A stretch of 64,000 nt of DNA from Neocallimastix lanati (nom. inval.) (Eukaryota > Neocallimastigomycota > Neocallimastigomycetes > Neocallimastigales > Neocallimastigaceae), in NCBI GenBank assembly GCA_016946835.1, contig JACVTC010000010.1, forward strand, positions 938,501-1,002,500. The letters run 5' to 3'. Below, one piece after another: positions 1 through 12,411 of this stretch. The first letter of the stretch is position 1; every line of letters begins with the position of its first letter. The notes below the pieces were generated by a model. The model was not told where the DNA came from. It saw only the letters and a program-made list of their open reading frames with translations, and did no database searches. The translations under genes were made by a program, and so were the position numbers.

Positions 1-1338
1 TTTAATCATACTATTAGTTAATGAAGCAACATTGGGTTGAATAGTAATATTACCAACGAACTGTGGTTTAATATTGGAAATAGATTCATTAGCTTTTTCA
101 GCAGCATCCTTTTCAGCATCAACAACCATACTAGAAGTAAGTTCATTAACTACTGGCATAATATTGGTTTGACCAACATAACTTGGCTTTAAAGCTTCAA
201 TTTCTTTAGCTTCTCTAGCTGCCTTTTCCCTTTCTAATTGACCTTTAGATTTTTTAACTTCCTTATTTTCATCACCATTAACTTCAACCATCTCTTCTTC
301 ATCATTTTCTTTCTTTAATTCCTTATTATTATCATCCTTCTTTTCATCCTTTTCAACCTTTTTTTCATTTTCTTCTTCTTTCTTTTCAAATTTTTCCTTC
401 TTTTCTTCCCCTTCTTTCTTTTCATTCACTTCCTTTAATTTTTGTTGAACAGCTTCTGCAACAATATCCTTACTTTCTCTAACACTATCTCTTTGGAATC
501 TTAAACTGAAATCTTCTTCAATAATAGCATCATCATTTTCACTATCAGAAATATAAGTTTGAATAACATCATCCTTTTTATTTTTTTCATTATTTTCTTC
601 AATTTTCTTTTCTAAAGATTTTGAGGTATTATCATCTATAGTTTCATCTACCTTAGCTTCTAATTTATTTTGTAGAATTGGTTGAGCATTTTCATCAGCT
701 GCTTCATAATCTGATTCATAAGAAACGTAAGAATAATCATTGTAGAGACTGGATTCCTCATCAGAATATCTTATAGAATCTTGAGTAAGCTTTGGATTTT
801 CTAATGAAGCACGCTTAGTTAATGGAGCTAAAGCTGAAAGCATAGAATAACGTTGGGGTTTTGGTGGTTCATTAGTAATAATAGACATTTGATTTTCAAC
901 AACTGGTTCATATTCAGATTCTTCAATGTAAGAAGTTCTATTTAAAGTATCAAAGGTATAAGAGGACTCCGATAAAAATGTATTCCTCTTATCATCAAGA
1001 AAAGAGTCATAAGTTGAATATAAAGTCTCCTTTTTCTTGCTTTCCATTTTTGGTGGTTCTAATTTATAATTTAAGGTGCTGTCGGTAATTTCAGAATTAT
1101 CGTTGCTTACCTTTTTCCAAGGAAAAGAATCAGCAGTTGGTACTGGTGAAAAAGCTTTTTGATTAGTTTGCTATTAAAATAAAATAATAATTTTTTTTAA
1201 TTAATATATTTTTAATATTCAATATAATTATTTATTTAATTTAATATTATTATTTATTAAATTATAAAATTTATATAAATAAAAAAATTTTTTTTAAATT
1301 TTTATTACTTCTTTAGAATTCTTTAGTATGCCAGTCAT
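1..1338 (-). CDS. Unrecognised charged, low-complexity protein (5' part, runs off left edge)
   Basis: I do not recognise this protein. A 30-nt first exon (1338-1309, ten codons starting MTGILKNSKE) is followed by a GTAATA donor, a short AT-rich intron and an ATAG acceptor. Exon 2 then stays open in phase from 1170 to the window edge, giving 400 residues so far. The N-terminal half is Ser/Tyr/Glu-rich and polar. Residues about 240-335 are almost all Lys and Glu with some Asn and Asp, so they may be a coiled coil or a disordered linker. After this comes a motif of about 20 residues seen twice at the edge: KPSYVGQTNIMPVVNELTSS, then KPQFVGNITIQPNVASLTNS about 38 residues later. This suggests a repeat domain continuing outside the window. 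There is no signal peptide or membrane segment. The gene is real on length, codon phase and splice signals; its function is unknown. Confidence 0.8.
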
Positions 1339-2067
1339 TTCTCTATTTTTATTGTTTATAGAATAAAATATAATAAATAAATATAAAATTAGTAATCATT
1401 TATTATATTAATATGAAAAAAAAATAATAATTATTTTCTTAAAGTTATATATATTTATTTAAATTATTATAATTAAATTAACAATTATTTATTTTATTTT
1501 TTATATAAATATTATAGAAATAAATTTTTATTTAGTGGTTATATATATTCAATCTTTTTTAATTTTTATTGTTATATGAAAAATAAGACAATCTTTATTT
1601 TTATTTATTGTAATATATTATTCTACATTTAACTTCTTGATTTTATATATAAATCCGTTTCAACAAAAATTCTGAATTCAAACTTTGATTTATTATTTAT
1701 ATTTCTATTATATTAATTGAATCACTGTAAAACTAGATTCATTATTAGTTTCTTCTATTTATTATAAATGAATTATTTCCATTATAAATTAATTTATTGA
1801 TTATATATACTAATTTTAAAAAAAAAGGTTTATTTATTCTTTTCACAGAATGTAATATTTATATATTTTTAATTGACTATTGATAATTAAGAGGGGAGGG
1901 TCTATTATATATTATAAAAAAAAATAATTTGATTTTGTATTATTAATTTTGTGTAAAATAGATTATATAGATAACTTTTTAATTTTTGTTCTTAATAATA
2001 ATATTATTTATCTATATATTATTATTATTATTATTATTTCTTTAAATATCACTGAAAATATTTTCAT

Positions 2068-2106
<39 letters not shown>

Positions 2107-3087
2107 TTAGAATTGCCAAAAAAAAAAAATATATATATATATATATACTTTTTTTGGTTGTCTTTTATATTACTTTTACTTGTTTAAATTAAAAGAATTA
2201 ATATTATAAATAAAACAAGATTTTTTTTGAAAAAATATAAACCTCAAAAATATTTATTATTTTAAATATATAAAATTTGTTTTTTTTTTTTTTTATGCAT
2301 ACATAATTGTTCCTTTCTTATCAATAGGTTTAGTAAAGTTTTTTTTAAAAAAAAATCAAAATTATTATACAATTATATTATTTAAAAACTAAACTAAATA
2401 GACTAAACAGAAAGAAAAAAAAGCTTATGCCTCTATAAATTCTTTGTTCTTTTTTAGATTACACTATTTACCTAATTATTTTTATTATTAGAATTATCTA
2501 GTACTTAAAATTAATATGTTTATTGCGAATATACAAAACTTTTAATAAAAAATTTTTATTATTATTTTTTGTTCTCTATTTATTTTTACTTTTATTTATT
2601 ATTTATATTAGAAAATGTCTTTTTAATTTTATTTTATTTTATTTTTATGTTTTAAATTATAAACATTCCATTATCTATTATTCTTTGTTTAATTATAATT
2701 AAATTAAAATATATTAAAAAAAAAAAAAAAAAAAAAAGGAAAATATATTATTAATGTATATATTTATTTTCCTTTTTCTTTTCCTTTTTTCTTTTTTTTT
2801 TTTTTTTTTTAATTTTATTTTATTTTTTTTTTCTTTTTTTTTTTAGATTAGATTAAAGTTATTTTTTTTAATAATTTAAAAAATAACTTTTATTTCTTAA
2901 ATATATAAAAAAAAAAAAAATTATATAAAAAAAGGAATAAAAAAAATTTTTATTTTTAAAACAAAATAAAATATAAATGAAAAAAAAAAAAAAAAAAAAA
3001 AAAAAGGAATAAAAAAATATTTTAAATATATTTAATACAAAAAAAAATAAAAATATATAAAGTAACTATAATTAATTTTATTTATTT

Positions 3088-3131
<44 letters not shown>

Positions 3132-4855
3132 TTATTTATTATTTATTATTCAATTATTTATTTTTTATAATTTATTATTATTAATTTATTAATTTATTAT
3201 TTATTTATTATTTATTATTTATTAATTATTAATTATTAATTATTAATTATTATTTATTATTTATTTATTATTTATTTATTATTTATTATTTATTATTTAT
3301 TATTTATTTTTTATTATTTATTATTTTTTATTTATTATTTATTATTTATTATTTATTTTTTATTATTTATTATTTTTTATTTATTATTTATTATTTATTA
3401 TTTATTATTTATTATTTATTTATTATTTTTTATTTATTATTTATTATTTATTATTTATTTAATATTTGTTATTAATTATGGATAAACAATAATGATTATC
3501 ATAAAATATTTTAATAATCGATGTTCAACAAGTTAAATAAAATAAATTAAAGCATGTAAAGATTTATTAATAATAATTAAAAAAAAAAAAAAAAAACATT
3601 TAATAATGAAAATGAAATATTCATTATTATATAATATTATTTCATTATTAAACTAATATATTAGATTTTATACACATGCAATAAAAATAATATATTTTCT
3701 TATCTATCATTGGTATTCTTTTGTATAACTATTTAATATTATTATTTATACTTTTTTTAAAAAAATTTAATCAAATTATTAAAATATTATTGGTTAAAAA
3801 ATAGTTTATTTGAATAAAAAAATTTTAAAAATTAATTATTTTTTATTTTTTAAAGTTTTAGTACTTTTATTAACAAATACAAATACAAAACATATTTTAT
3901 TATTAGTTTATTACAATATTAATTAATCATATATTATCTAGAATAATTTAATTATTACCAATATTATTACAATATACTATTTCAAAAAATGCTTAATATT
4001 CTATTCTATATGTAATATAATTAATAATTAGAAAAAAAAGTTAAATCAAAATACCTTGTCACAACTATTTAATAAATTTAATATATATTAAGGTTTTAAC
4101 TATGGAATAATATATTTTGATATACCAAGACTATATAATTTAATATAAAAAATAATATAAATAATTAAATATTAATATAAATGTAATGTTAAATTTTAAT
4201 TATTATAAATAAATATAAAATATATAAACAATATATTACCAATAAATCCAATACCATCCAATGCTAATATAATATAATATAATATATAAGATAATATATA
4301 AAAATAGATATTAATTAAAGTTTAATAAACATAAAAAATGAAAACTTAATAGATTTTGTGTAACTTTATCCACTAATTTTAATTATTAAATTATTATTGA
4401 ATATTAAATTATTATTGAATTTCTTATTTAGGAAAGAAAAATAAATAAACATAAAAGAAAAGGAGACAATATATATATATTATAATTTTTTTTTTAAATC
4501 GATCATCAAATTATAATATATAATAAAAATGTACCAAAAAAATAACCAATTTTGTTGTTGCTGAAGTTCTTAATGTTGCCATAACTTTAGAATTTTACTT
4601 GAATTTTTTTTTATATTTTATAATATAATAAAATTATAAAACATAATAATTTTTTTTATTTATTTCATGTTTACTTTCGTTATTTTATACTTATATTTGA
4701 TGTTTTATTTTATATATATAACTAATAAAAATAAAATTCTAAATAGTTTATTTATTTATTCCTCTTTTTAATTTAAAGAAAACTTTTCAAATTTTATTTT
4801 TTAATTCTAAAGAAATTTATGATATTCATTTTAATGTATTACAATAATTTTATTA
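1339..4855. other. Gene-free AT spacer with microsatellites
   Basis: I find no supportable gene in this stretch. It holds the upstream region of the left-edge gene, an (ATTT)n tetramer at about 2064-2108, long A or T runs (for example near 2717-2738 and 2978-3005), and a TTATTTA-type heptamer/tetramer tract at about 3077-3470. That tract is the same sequence family as the large array further right. Confidence 0.6.
3077..3470. repeat. TTATTTA / TTTA repeat tract
   Basis: About 390 bp made almost only of TTTA tetramers and TTATTTA heptamers, with irregular TTAATTA interruptions. It is a smaller and less regular relative of the array at 4856-7290. Confidence 0.85.
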
Positions 4856-7290
4856 TATATTATTCAATTATTTATTATTCAATGATTTATTATTTATTAT
4901 TCAATTATTTATTATTTATTATTCAATTATTTATTATTTATTTATTTATTATTTATTATTTATTATTTATTATTTATTATTCAATTATTTATTATTTATT
5001 ATTTATTATTTATTATTTATTATTTATTATTCAATTATTTATTATTTATTATTTATTATTTATTATTTATTATTCAATTATTTATTATTTATTATTTATT
5101 TATTATTTATTATTTATTATTTATTATCTATTATTTATTATTTATTATTTATTATTTATTATTTATTATTAAATTATTTATTATTTATTATTCAATTATT
5201 TATTATTTATTATTTATTATTTATTATTTATTATTTATTATTTATTATTTATTATTTATTATTTATTATTTATTATTTATTATTTATTATTTATTATTTA
5301 TTATTTATTATTTATTATTTATTATTTATTATTATTTATTATTTATTATCTATTATTTATTATTTATTATTTATTATTTATTATTTATTATTTATTATTT
5401 ATTATTTATTATTTATTATTTATTATTATTTATTATTTATTATCTATTATTTATTATTTATTATTTATTATTTATTATTTATTATTTATTATTTATTATT
5501 TATTATTATTTATTATTTATTATCTATTATTTATTATTTATTATTTATTTATTATTTATTATTTATTATTTATTATCTATTATTTATTATTTATTATTTA
5601 TTATTTATTATTTATTATTAAATTATTTATTATTTATTATTCAATTATTTATTATTTATTATTTATTATTTATTATTTATTATTAAATTATTTATTATTT
5701 ATTATTCAATTATTTATTATTTATTATTTATTATTTATTATTTATTATTTATTATTTATTATTTATTATTTATTATTTATTATTTATTATTTATTATTTA
5801 TTATTTATTATTTATTATTTATTATTTATTATTTATTATTTATTATTTATTATTTATTATTTATTATTTATTATTTATTATTTATTATTTATTATTTATT
5901 ATTTATTATTTATTATTTATTATTTATTATTTATTATTTATTATTTATTATTATTTATTATTTATTATCTATTATTTATTATTTATTATTTATTTATTAT
6001 TTATTATTTATTATTTATTATCTATTATTTATTATTTATTATTTATTATTTATTATTTATTATTATTTATTATTTATTATCTATTATTTATTATTTATTA
6101 TTTATTTATTATTTATTATTTATTATTTATTATCTATTATTTATTATTTATTATTTATTATTTATTATTTATTATTTATTATTAAATTATTTATTATTTA
6201 TTATTTATTATTTATTATTTATTATTTATTTATTATTTATTATTTATTATTTATTATTTATTATTTATTATTTATTATTTATTATTAAATTATTTATTAT
6301 TTATTATTCAATTATTTATTATTTATTATTTATTATTTATTATTTATTATTTATTATTTATTAATAAATACTCTTTTTATTATTTATTATTTATTATTTA
6401 TTATTTATTATTTATTATTTATTATTCAATTATTTATTATTTATTATTTATTAATAAATACTCTTTTTATTATTTATTATTTATTATTTATTATTTATTA
6501 TTTATTATTTATTATTTATTAATAAATACTCTTTTTATTATTTATTATTTATTATTTATTATTTATTATTTATTATTTATTATTTATTATTTATTAATAA
6601 ATACTCTTTTTATTATTTATTATTTATTATTTATTATTTATTATTTATTATTTATTATTATTTATTATTTATTATCTATTATTTATTATTTATTATTTAT
6701 TTATTATTTATTATTTATTATCTATTATTTATTATTTATTATTTATTATTTATTATTTATTATTATTTATTATTTATTATCTATTATTTATTATTTATTA
6801 TTTATTATTTATTATTTATTATTTATTATTTATTATTTATTATTTATTATTTATTATTTATTATTTATTATTTATTATTTATTATTTATTATTATTTATT
6901 ATTTATTATCTATTATTTATTATTTATTATTTATTTATTATTTATTATTTATTATTTATTATCTATTATTTATTATTTATTATTTATTATTTATTATTTA
7001 TTATTTATTATTAAATTATTTATTATTTATTATTCAATTATTTATTATTTATTATTTATTAATAAATACTCTTTTTATTATTTATTATTTATTATTTATT
7101 ATTTATTATTTATTATTTATTATTTATTAATAAATACTCTTTTTATTATTTATTATTTATTATTTATTATTTATTATTTATTATTTATTATTTATTATTT
7201 ATTATTTATTATTTATTATTTATTATTTATTATTTATTATTTATTATTTATTATTTATTATTTATTTATTAACTATTATTTATTATTTTA
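4856..7290. repeat. 2.4 kb TTATTTA heptanucleotide array with higher-order structure
   Basis: About 2.4 kb of tandem TTATTTA heptamers (7-bp period), hundreds of copies, with no G at all and very few C. Units are interrupted by recurring variants: ATTCAATTA joints (dense at 4860-5130), TCTATTA joints (from about 5125, frequent 5345-6960), and an AATAAATACTCTTTTTATT module at about 6363, 6453, 6521, 6595, 7061 and 7133. The spacing of these modules (about 70-90 bp) shows larger blocks that were themselves duplicated. The long open frames here (for example 4819-5172) arise from the repeat and are not genes. Confidence 0.95.
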
Positions 7291-7779
7291 TAATTTTATT
7301 ATTTAATTATTTATTAGATATTAGATATAAGATATGATTCACTTTTTTTTTTTAATTAAAATGAATTAAGAATTTACAGAACTTTTTGCTTTTTATTTTC
7401 ATATTAATAATTAAAATCCTCATTTGATCTATTCAAAATTAAAAAAATAAAAAAAAAAAAAAAAAAAAAAAAAAGGATAATGAGATAAAAGTCCCTTTAA
7501 ACAAAAAAAAAAATTAAAAAATTAATTATTTAATTAAAACAAGAAATTTAAAAAAAAAATAATAATAATAATAATAATAATAATTAGGAGATATATATTA
7601 ACTTTTATAGATATGAAAATAATAAATTATAAATCTTTATATATTTTAAAATTAATATATATTTAAAACAATTTTTTTTTCTCTTTTTTTTTTTTACAAT
7701 TTTTATGATAATTAATGTGGATTTTTTTTATTTATATATTTATTTATTTATTTATTTATTTATATATTTATTTATATAT

Positions 7780-7842
<63 letters not shown>

Positions 7843-7920
7843 TTTATTACTTTCTTTTTTTCATACATATTAGCATGGAATTAATATAATATAGTATATA
7901 TAATAATAATGAAATTCTTG

Positions 7921-7961
<41 letters not shown>

Positions 7962-8390
7962 GCTTTTTGTACATTACGGTTTAATAAAATTTAGAAATTA
8001 AATTTATATAAGATAAGGAAGAAAATATGTCTTCTTTACTTTATTTTTATTTATTAATTGTTGAAAAATTAAAATACTAATTACATTATAAATGAAAAAT
8101 ACATCATAAATACAATCAGATAAATATATATATATATATATATAATATATGATAAAAAAAATAAATAAATATTTATTTATTTATTATGTTGTGAATTAAA
8201 ATTTTTTTTATTCTTAAGAAATTTAATTAAAAAATAAAAGTTCAATAATCTGTGAAATTCCACTAAAACTCTCCCTCTAACCCTCTAACCCTCAAGCCAA
8301 GAGAAATATTATCAGAAGAAAATTCCTTTTTTAAATATGTCTTTGTTTCTCATTATTGAAAAAATGTAGATCGTCTTCAAGGTTCCACCG

Positions 8391-8422
<32 letters not shown>

Positions 8423-8469
8423 TTTTTATCAATAATTAATAATTATATATTATATTCCTTTCCCTTTCT
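7291..8469. other. AT spacer with tetramer and trinucleotide runs
   Basis: No gene seen. It contains an A run (about 7447-7474), a (TTTA)n tract with TATA variants at about 7738-7810 that switches abruptly to (GTTA)n at 7811-7840, an (ATT)n run at 7922-7961, and a GC-richer patch at about 8265-8390. That patch carries two and a half copies of CCCTCTAA (8273-8294) and ends in an A run. Confidence 0.6.
7738..7840. repeat. (TTTA)n switching to (GTTA)n
   Basis: About 73 bp of TTTA tetramers, broken twice by TATA, changes at one point to about seven and a half GTTA units. A single T-to-G change that then spread by slippage explains this pattern. Confidence 0.9.
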
Positions 8470-8845
8470 CCTTATGTAAATGAAAAAAAATATATTTTTA
8501 CAATTATTCCTATCACTACTTTTGTCATTGATTGGGAAATTAATGGTAAAATTAGAATTTTCAATAAGTTCTAGAGATTCTTCTGAAGGTTGAGGTATAT
8601 TAACATGATATTTGTATATCATAAGTAGAATTATTAATATTCATAAAACTTTTCACTTTTCATTGGATTTATTATTAAAGATGGGAATTTAATCTCATTT
8701 ATATGATGTTGATTTTGCATGCTACTATTTTCTACATTTCTCATATTATTTTCAGATTCGATTTTTATTAATTTTACAGTATCAATTATAATATCTCCAA
8801 TAAGACAAATGATGATAGTAAACGTAATCTTACTAAAGTATAATA
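8470..8845 (-). pseudogene. Decayed coding remnant, unknown family
   Basis: Reading the minus strand from about 8845, an open stretch follows a TTTAG acceptor-like site. It begins YFSKITFTIIICLIGDIII and includes IKIESENNMRN and INEIKFPSLIINPMKSEKF before a stop near 8644. After a frame change, protein-like sequence resumes with HVNIPQPSEESLELIENSNF and TINFPINDKSSDRNN, to about 8490. Amino-acid content here is mixed and polar, unlike the Ile/Lys/Asn/Tyr/Phe strings that random AT sequence gives. I recognise no domain. It may be a gene broken by frameshifts, or exons of a diverged gene whose splice sites I cannot place. Confidence 0.4.
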
Positions 8846-8863
8846 TAATAATAATAATAATTA

Positions 8864-8900
<37 letters not shown>

Positions 8901-9400
8901 AAAATAATATCTATTTTAATTTTAAGTCAAAGCTATATAAATTGCTTAATAGATCAATTTTCAATAATAAAAAGTTATATTTATTTCTTCATTATTTCAA
9001 TTTTTTTTTAAATATATATAGTATTTAATCTGATCTTGTTCTACTTGTTATATGTTTGAATTTATTATTATTATTAATTTATTTTATATAATATTAGTAT
9101 TTATAAAAATATGTAGATATAAATATAAATATAAATATATATATTTATATAAATGTAATAATGATGAATAAATAATTATATGAATTAATATGAATATAAA
9201 AATAAATTTTTATATTAAAAAATGTTTTTTCTATTACTATTATTATTATTATTATTATTATTAACATTAGTTTCTATATTTGTTGATAGAGGTAAATTTA
9301 TAACTTATTAAAATTGTTGACAAATTAAAAATAATTATGTATAAAAAAATCATATATTATATAAATATTTTTATAAAAAAAAAATTTTTTTTTTTTAATA

Positions 9401-9456
9401 TCAATTTATAAATAAAGTACAAAATAAAATAAAATAAAATAAAATAAAAAAATAAA

Positions 9457-9500
<44 letters not shown>
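9401..9500. repeat. (AAAAT)n then long A run
   Basis: AAAAT pentamers (about 9420-9460) run into an A tract of about 35 nt ending near 9498. No coding value: open frames across it are composed of Phe, Leu or Lys only. Confidence 0.85.
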
Positions 9501-9689
9501 TTGAAATTAAAATTAAAATATAAAAATAGCATTAATTTTTGTATTTTAATTTTAATTTTAACTTGTACTATTATTACTTTTAACAATATCCATATTTGTG
9601 GGATCTCTAGTTCTCTATTATTTTTCTTTATCATATTTAGCTATACTTTATTATCATCTATTTTTTTTTTATTTGCATTTAAAAATTAA

Positions 9690-9861
9690 AATAAGTATTA
9701 TCCTTAGGTTTAGGATTGAGTGTTTTTTTGATGAGTATCAAGTCTACTTTCTGGTACTGAGTTATTTTCTATCCAGAAAAGTATTTGATTCAACAATGAC
9801 AGAACCATTATAACCACAATTAAATTTATAAATTTTATTTTTATCATTTAAATATTTAATT

Positions 9862-9892
<31 letters not shown>

Positions 9893-10090
9893 GGTAAAAT
9901 AACATAACCTATATTTTCATCACTACATTTCAAAATGAAAGATCTTAAATGGCAGAATTATCTTGACCAGAAAATTCCAGTTTAGTTTCAACATATTTAT
10001 CATTAATTTTATTCTTGTTGAATATTAAAAGAATATCATCATTTAAATGATATTTCTTAGAAATAACTTCTACTTTCATAGTATATTACC
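9690..10090 (-). pseudogene. Decayed coding remnant, unknown family
   Basis: On the minus strand from about 10080 an open stretch reads MKVEVISKKYHLNDDILLIF, then KNKINDKYVETKLEFSGQ and DNSAI, to a stop near 9951. The neighbouring frame continues as HLRSFILKCSDENIGYVILP. Beyond a poly-T block (plus strand 9864-9893), a further piece reads CGYNGSVIVESNTFLDRK (about 9815-9760). Base content rises above the surrounding DNA and residue composition is normal, which fits a degraded exon set. No family is recognised. An intact gene with unusual splicing is possible but I could not build one. Confidence 0.38.
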
Positions 10091-10680
10091 ATTTTCTTCA
10101 TTTACTTAATGGAAATTTTAAATTAGCAAAAGTACTAATACTACTTGATATATGGATATTAATTTTAAATTTTTAAATTTTTTTTTTCCTTTTGTAATTA
10201 CTATTATTATTATTTAAAAATATAAAATAAAAAAATTAAAAATTTCTTTTTTGTAAATTTTATATTTAAATATCAGTTAAAAAATCTTATGATTATTGTT
10301 TTTTAAATAAAAAAAAAAAAAAAAGGTTAATTAAAGTTATTATCAAAACAACTTATTTATTTATTTATTTATTTTTTTTATTTATTTATTTTTTTATTTA
10401 TTTATTAGCTATAGACGACGTTATTAATTATAAATAATACTTTTTTTATTTTGTTTTATTTAGTAATATAATAAAAGATTATAGAAAATAATATTATATA
10501 AAAATTAATATATATATAAAATTTAATTAATAATTTCTTTTTATTTATAGATGTATTATTTTTATAATTTTAATGTTATTTTTCTATTATTTTTTTTATG
10601 TTATTTTTCTATTATTTTTTTATACTGTATTGCTTTATTAAAATAACAATTATTCAATGATTAATATTTATATTTTTAAT

Positions 10681-10711
<31 letters not shown>

Positions 10712-12198
10712 TTTTAATTAATATTATTTATTATTTATTATTTATTATTGTAAATTAATATCATCATAAAACCAATATTAATATTTAATATAAATAAATT
10801 AAAAACTTTTTATTAAATTTAATTATTATAAATTCAGCTACCTTAGTTTTCTCTATATATTTCTCTATATATTGCAATGCATTAACAATTTATTATCCTT
10901 TTTAATAGATCAAAAAAAATCTTTTTTTTTTTGAAAATATTTCCATTAATTAAAAAAAAAAAAAAAAAAAAAAAAAGAGCTTTTTCTGATGAAATGTCAT
11001 AGTTTATACAAAAGTAAATATATTTTATGTTTATCAAAACAGAACAGAATTTAATAATATATACACTTCATATTAAATTAAAATCAATGTTTAATATATT
11101 TTTATATTTATTAAAACTTTAAATATAAAAAAAAAAATTATTATAGAAAAAAGACTTTTTAATAAAAAGATAGAAAAAATAATAAAGAAATATATAAATA
11201 GTTTATAAGATAGGGGAAAAAAAAAAAAAAAAAACAAGTTAATTGGAAAGATAAATATAACTATAAATATATATAAATATAATCATAAATAATAAAAATA
11301 AAATAAATAATTTTAAATAAAAAAATAAAAAAAAAATATTAATGTAAATATGATACTGAATCAATAATTGGAATATTATTGGTACTTTATTCACGTGAAA
11401 ATCATTCCTAATTGATTTTCATTTAAATTTATGTTTTTTTTTTAAATAATTCTATATATTTTTTTTTATTTTAAAATGAAATTAATGTAAAAATATACAA
11501 AAATAAAAAAAAAAAAAATATATATATATATATATATATTTATAAAAGGTAGAATTATTTCATAGCCATAAAATTACTATTCATCCGTTTTTTTTTTTTG
11601 TTTGTTTGTTTGTTTTTTGTTTTTTTGTTTTTTTTTATTTATTTTAATTAAAAACATGTTCTTATTTCTTTTTTCATATTTTATTGTTCTAGTTTTAAGT
11701 TTAATTTAAAAATATTAATTATCACAATAAATAATATTATTTATTATTCATTATTAATATTTTTATTTATTATTAATATTATTATTATTTATTATTATTT
11801 ACCATCTAATTTTTAATTTTATAGCAATATATATTTTTTATATTTTTTACATTTAACTATTGTATTAAATAAAAATTATAAGAATTACTTCAGAAAAATT
11901 AGAGTATTTTTATTATCATCTATAATAATAGTAGTGGTAGTATTATTTATTTATATTTATATTTATATTTATATTTATATTTATATTTATATTTATATTT
12001 ATTTATATATAATATATTTATTTATATAGATAATATATTTATTTATTTCTTCATTAATATATAACAAGTAAATTTTAATTATCATTTATGTTAAAAAAAA
12101 AAAAAAAAATAAAATAATAAATAAATTTGTATAATTAGTAAATAATAATTGTTAGGATAGATTTCCTAATTTGGAGAAAGGTAATATAGTAAATAAAT
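10091..12198. other. AT spacer without recognisable genes
   Basis: Nothing coding is visible. It contains A/T homopolymers, short TTTA runs (about 10350-10405 and 10685-10710), a TG-rich patch of GTTT units near 11599-11630, and a TATATT hexamer tract at about 11945-12005. A small hairpin (TTAGGA/TCCTAA) lies at about 12152-12169. Confidence 0.55.
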
Positions 12199-12411
12199 AA
12201 TAATGTTATAGTGTATGTGGTTGTGGCTTGCCGTATCCATCATCTCCAAATCTTGTGGTTCTGTAATCCGTGACTGAGAGCGTCGACGCCGAAATGGTAT
12301 GGCATGGGAGCACTTTGTTGTATCCTGATACACCCGCTATAAAGTTTGTCTGATATTAGTTGTCTGTTGTGGCTGGGATGATATGATCAAGACTTACAAG
12401 GGATAGTCTAA
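12199..12411. other. GC-rich island of unknown nature (ncRNA or inserted fragment)
   Basis: About 210 bp of balanced base composition (55 G+C in 12241-12360 by hand count) sits abruptly in DNA that is nearly all A/T, bounded on the right by a run of about 20 A. It contains the palindrome GCGTCGACGC (about 12280-12289) and a small GTATC/GATAC hairpin (about 12321-12332). The minus strand has 49 open codons (12355-12209) between stops, including GVSGYNKVLPC and RTTRFGDDGYGKPQPHTL, which look protein-like. No tRNA, 5S or spliceosomal RNA signature was found. Part of the plus strand (CTGTAATCCGTGACTGAGAG) faintly recalls an SRP Alu domain, but the rest does not fit. Either a structured RNA gene or a transferred or decayed coding fragment. 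Confidence 0.5.

Noticed and set aside
4819-5172. 117-codon open frame (Tyr/Ile/Leu/Phe)
   Set aside because: Lies inside the TTATTTA array. A 7-bp repeat without TAA in one phase gives this frame automatically.
3077-7290. CRISPR-like array
   Set aside because: Repeats are contiguous short units without spacers, in a spliced eukaryotic genome.
12199-12411. SRP RNA (Alu domain) at the GC-rich island
   Set aside because: Only a short CTGTAATCC…CTGAG resemblance; no S-domain helix 8 signature, no Pol III terminator on the plus strand, and length too short. Kept as an unknown island.
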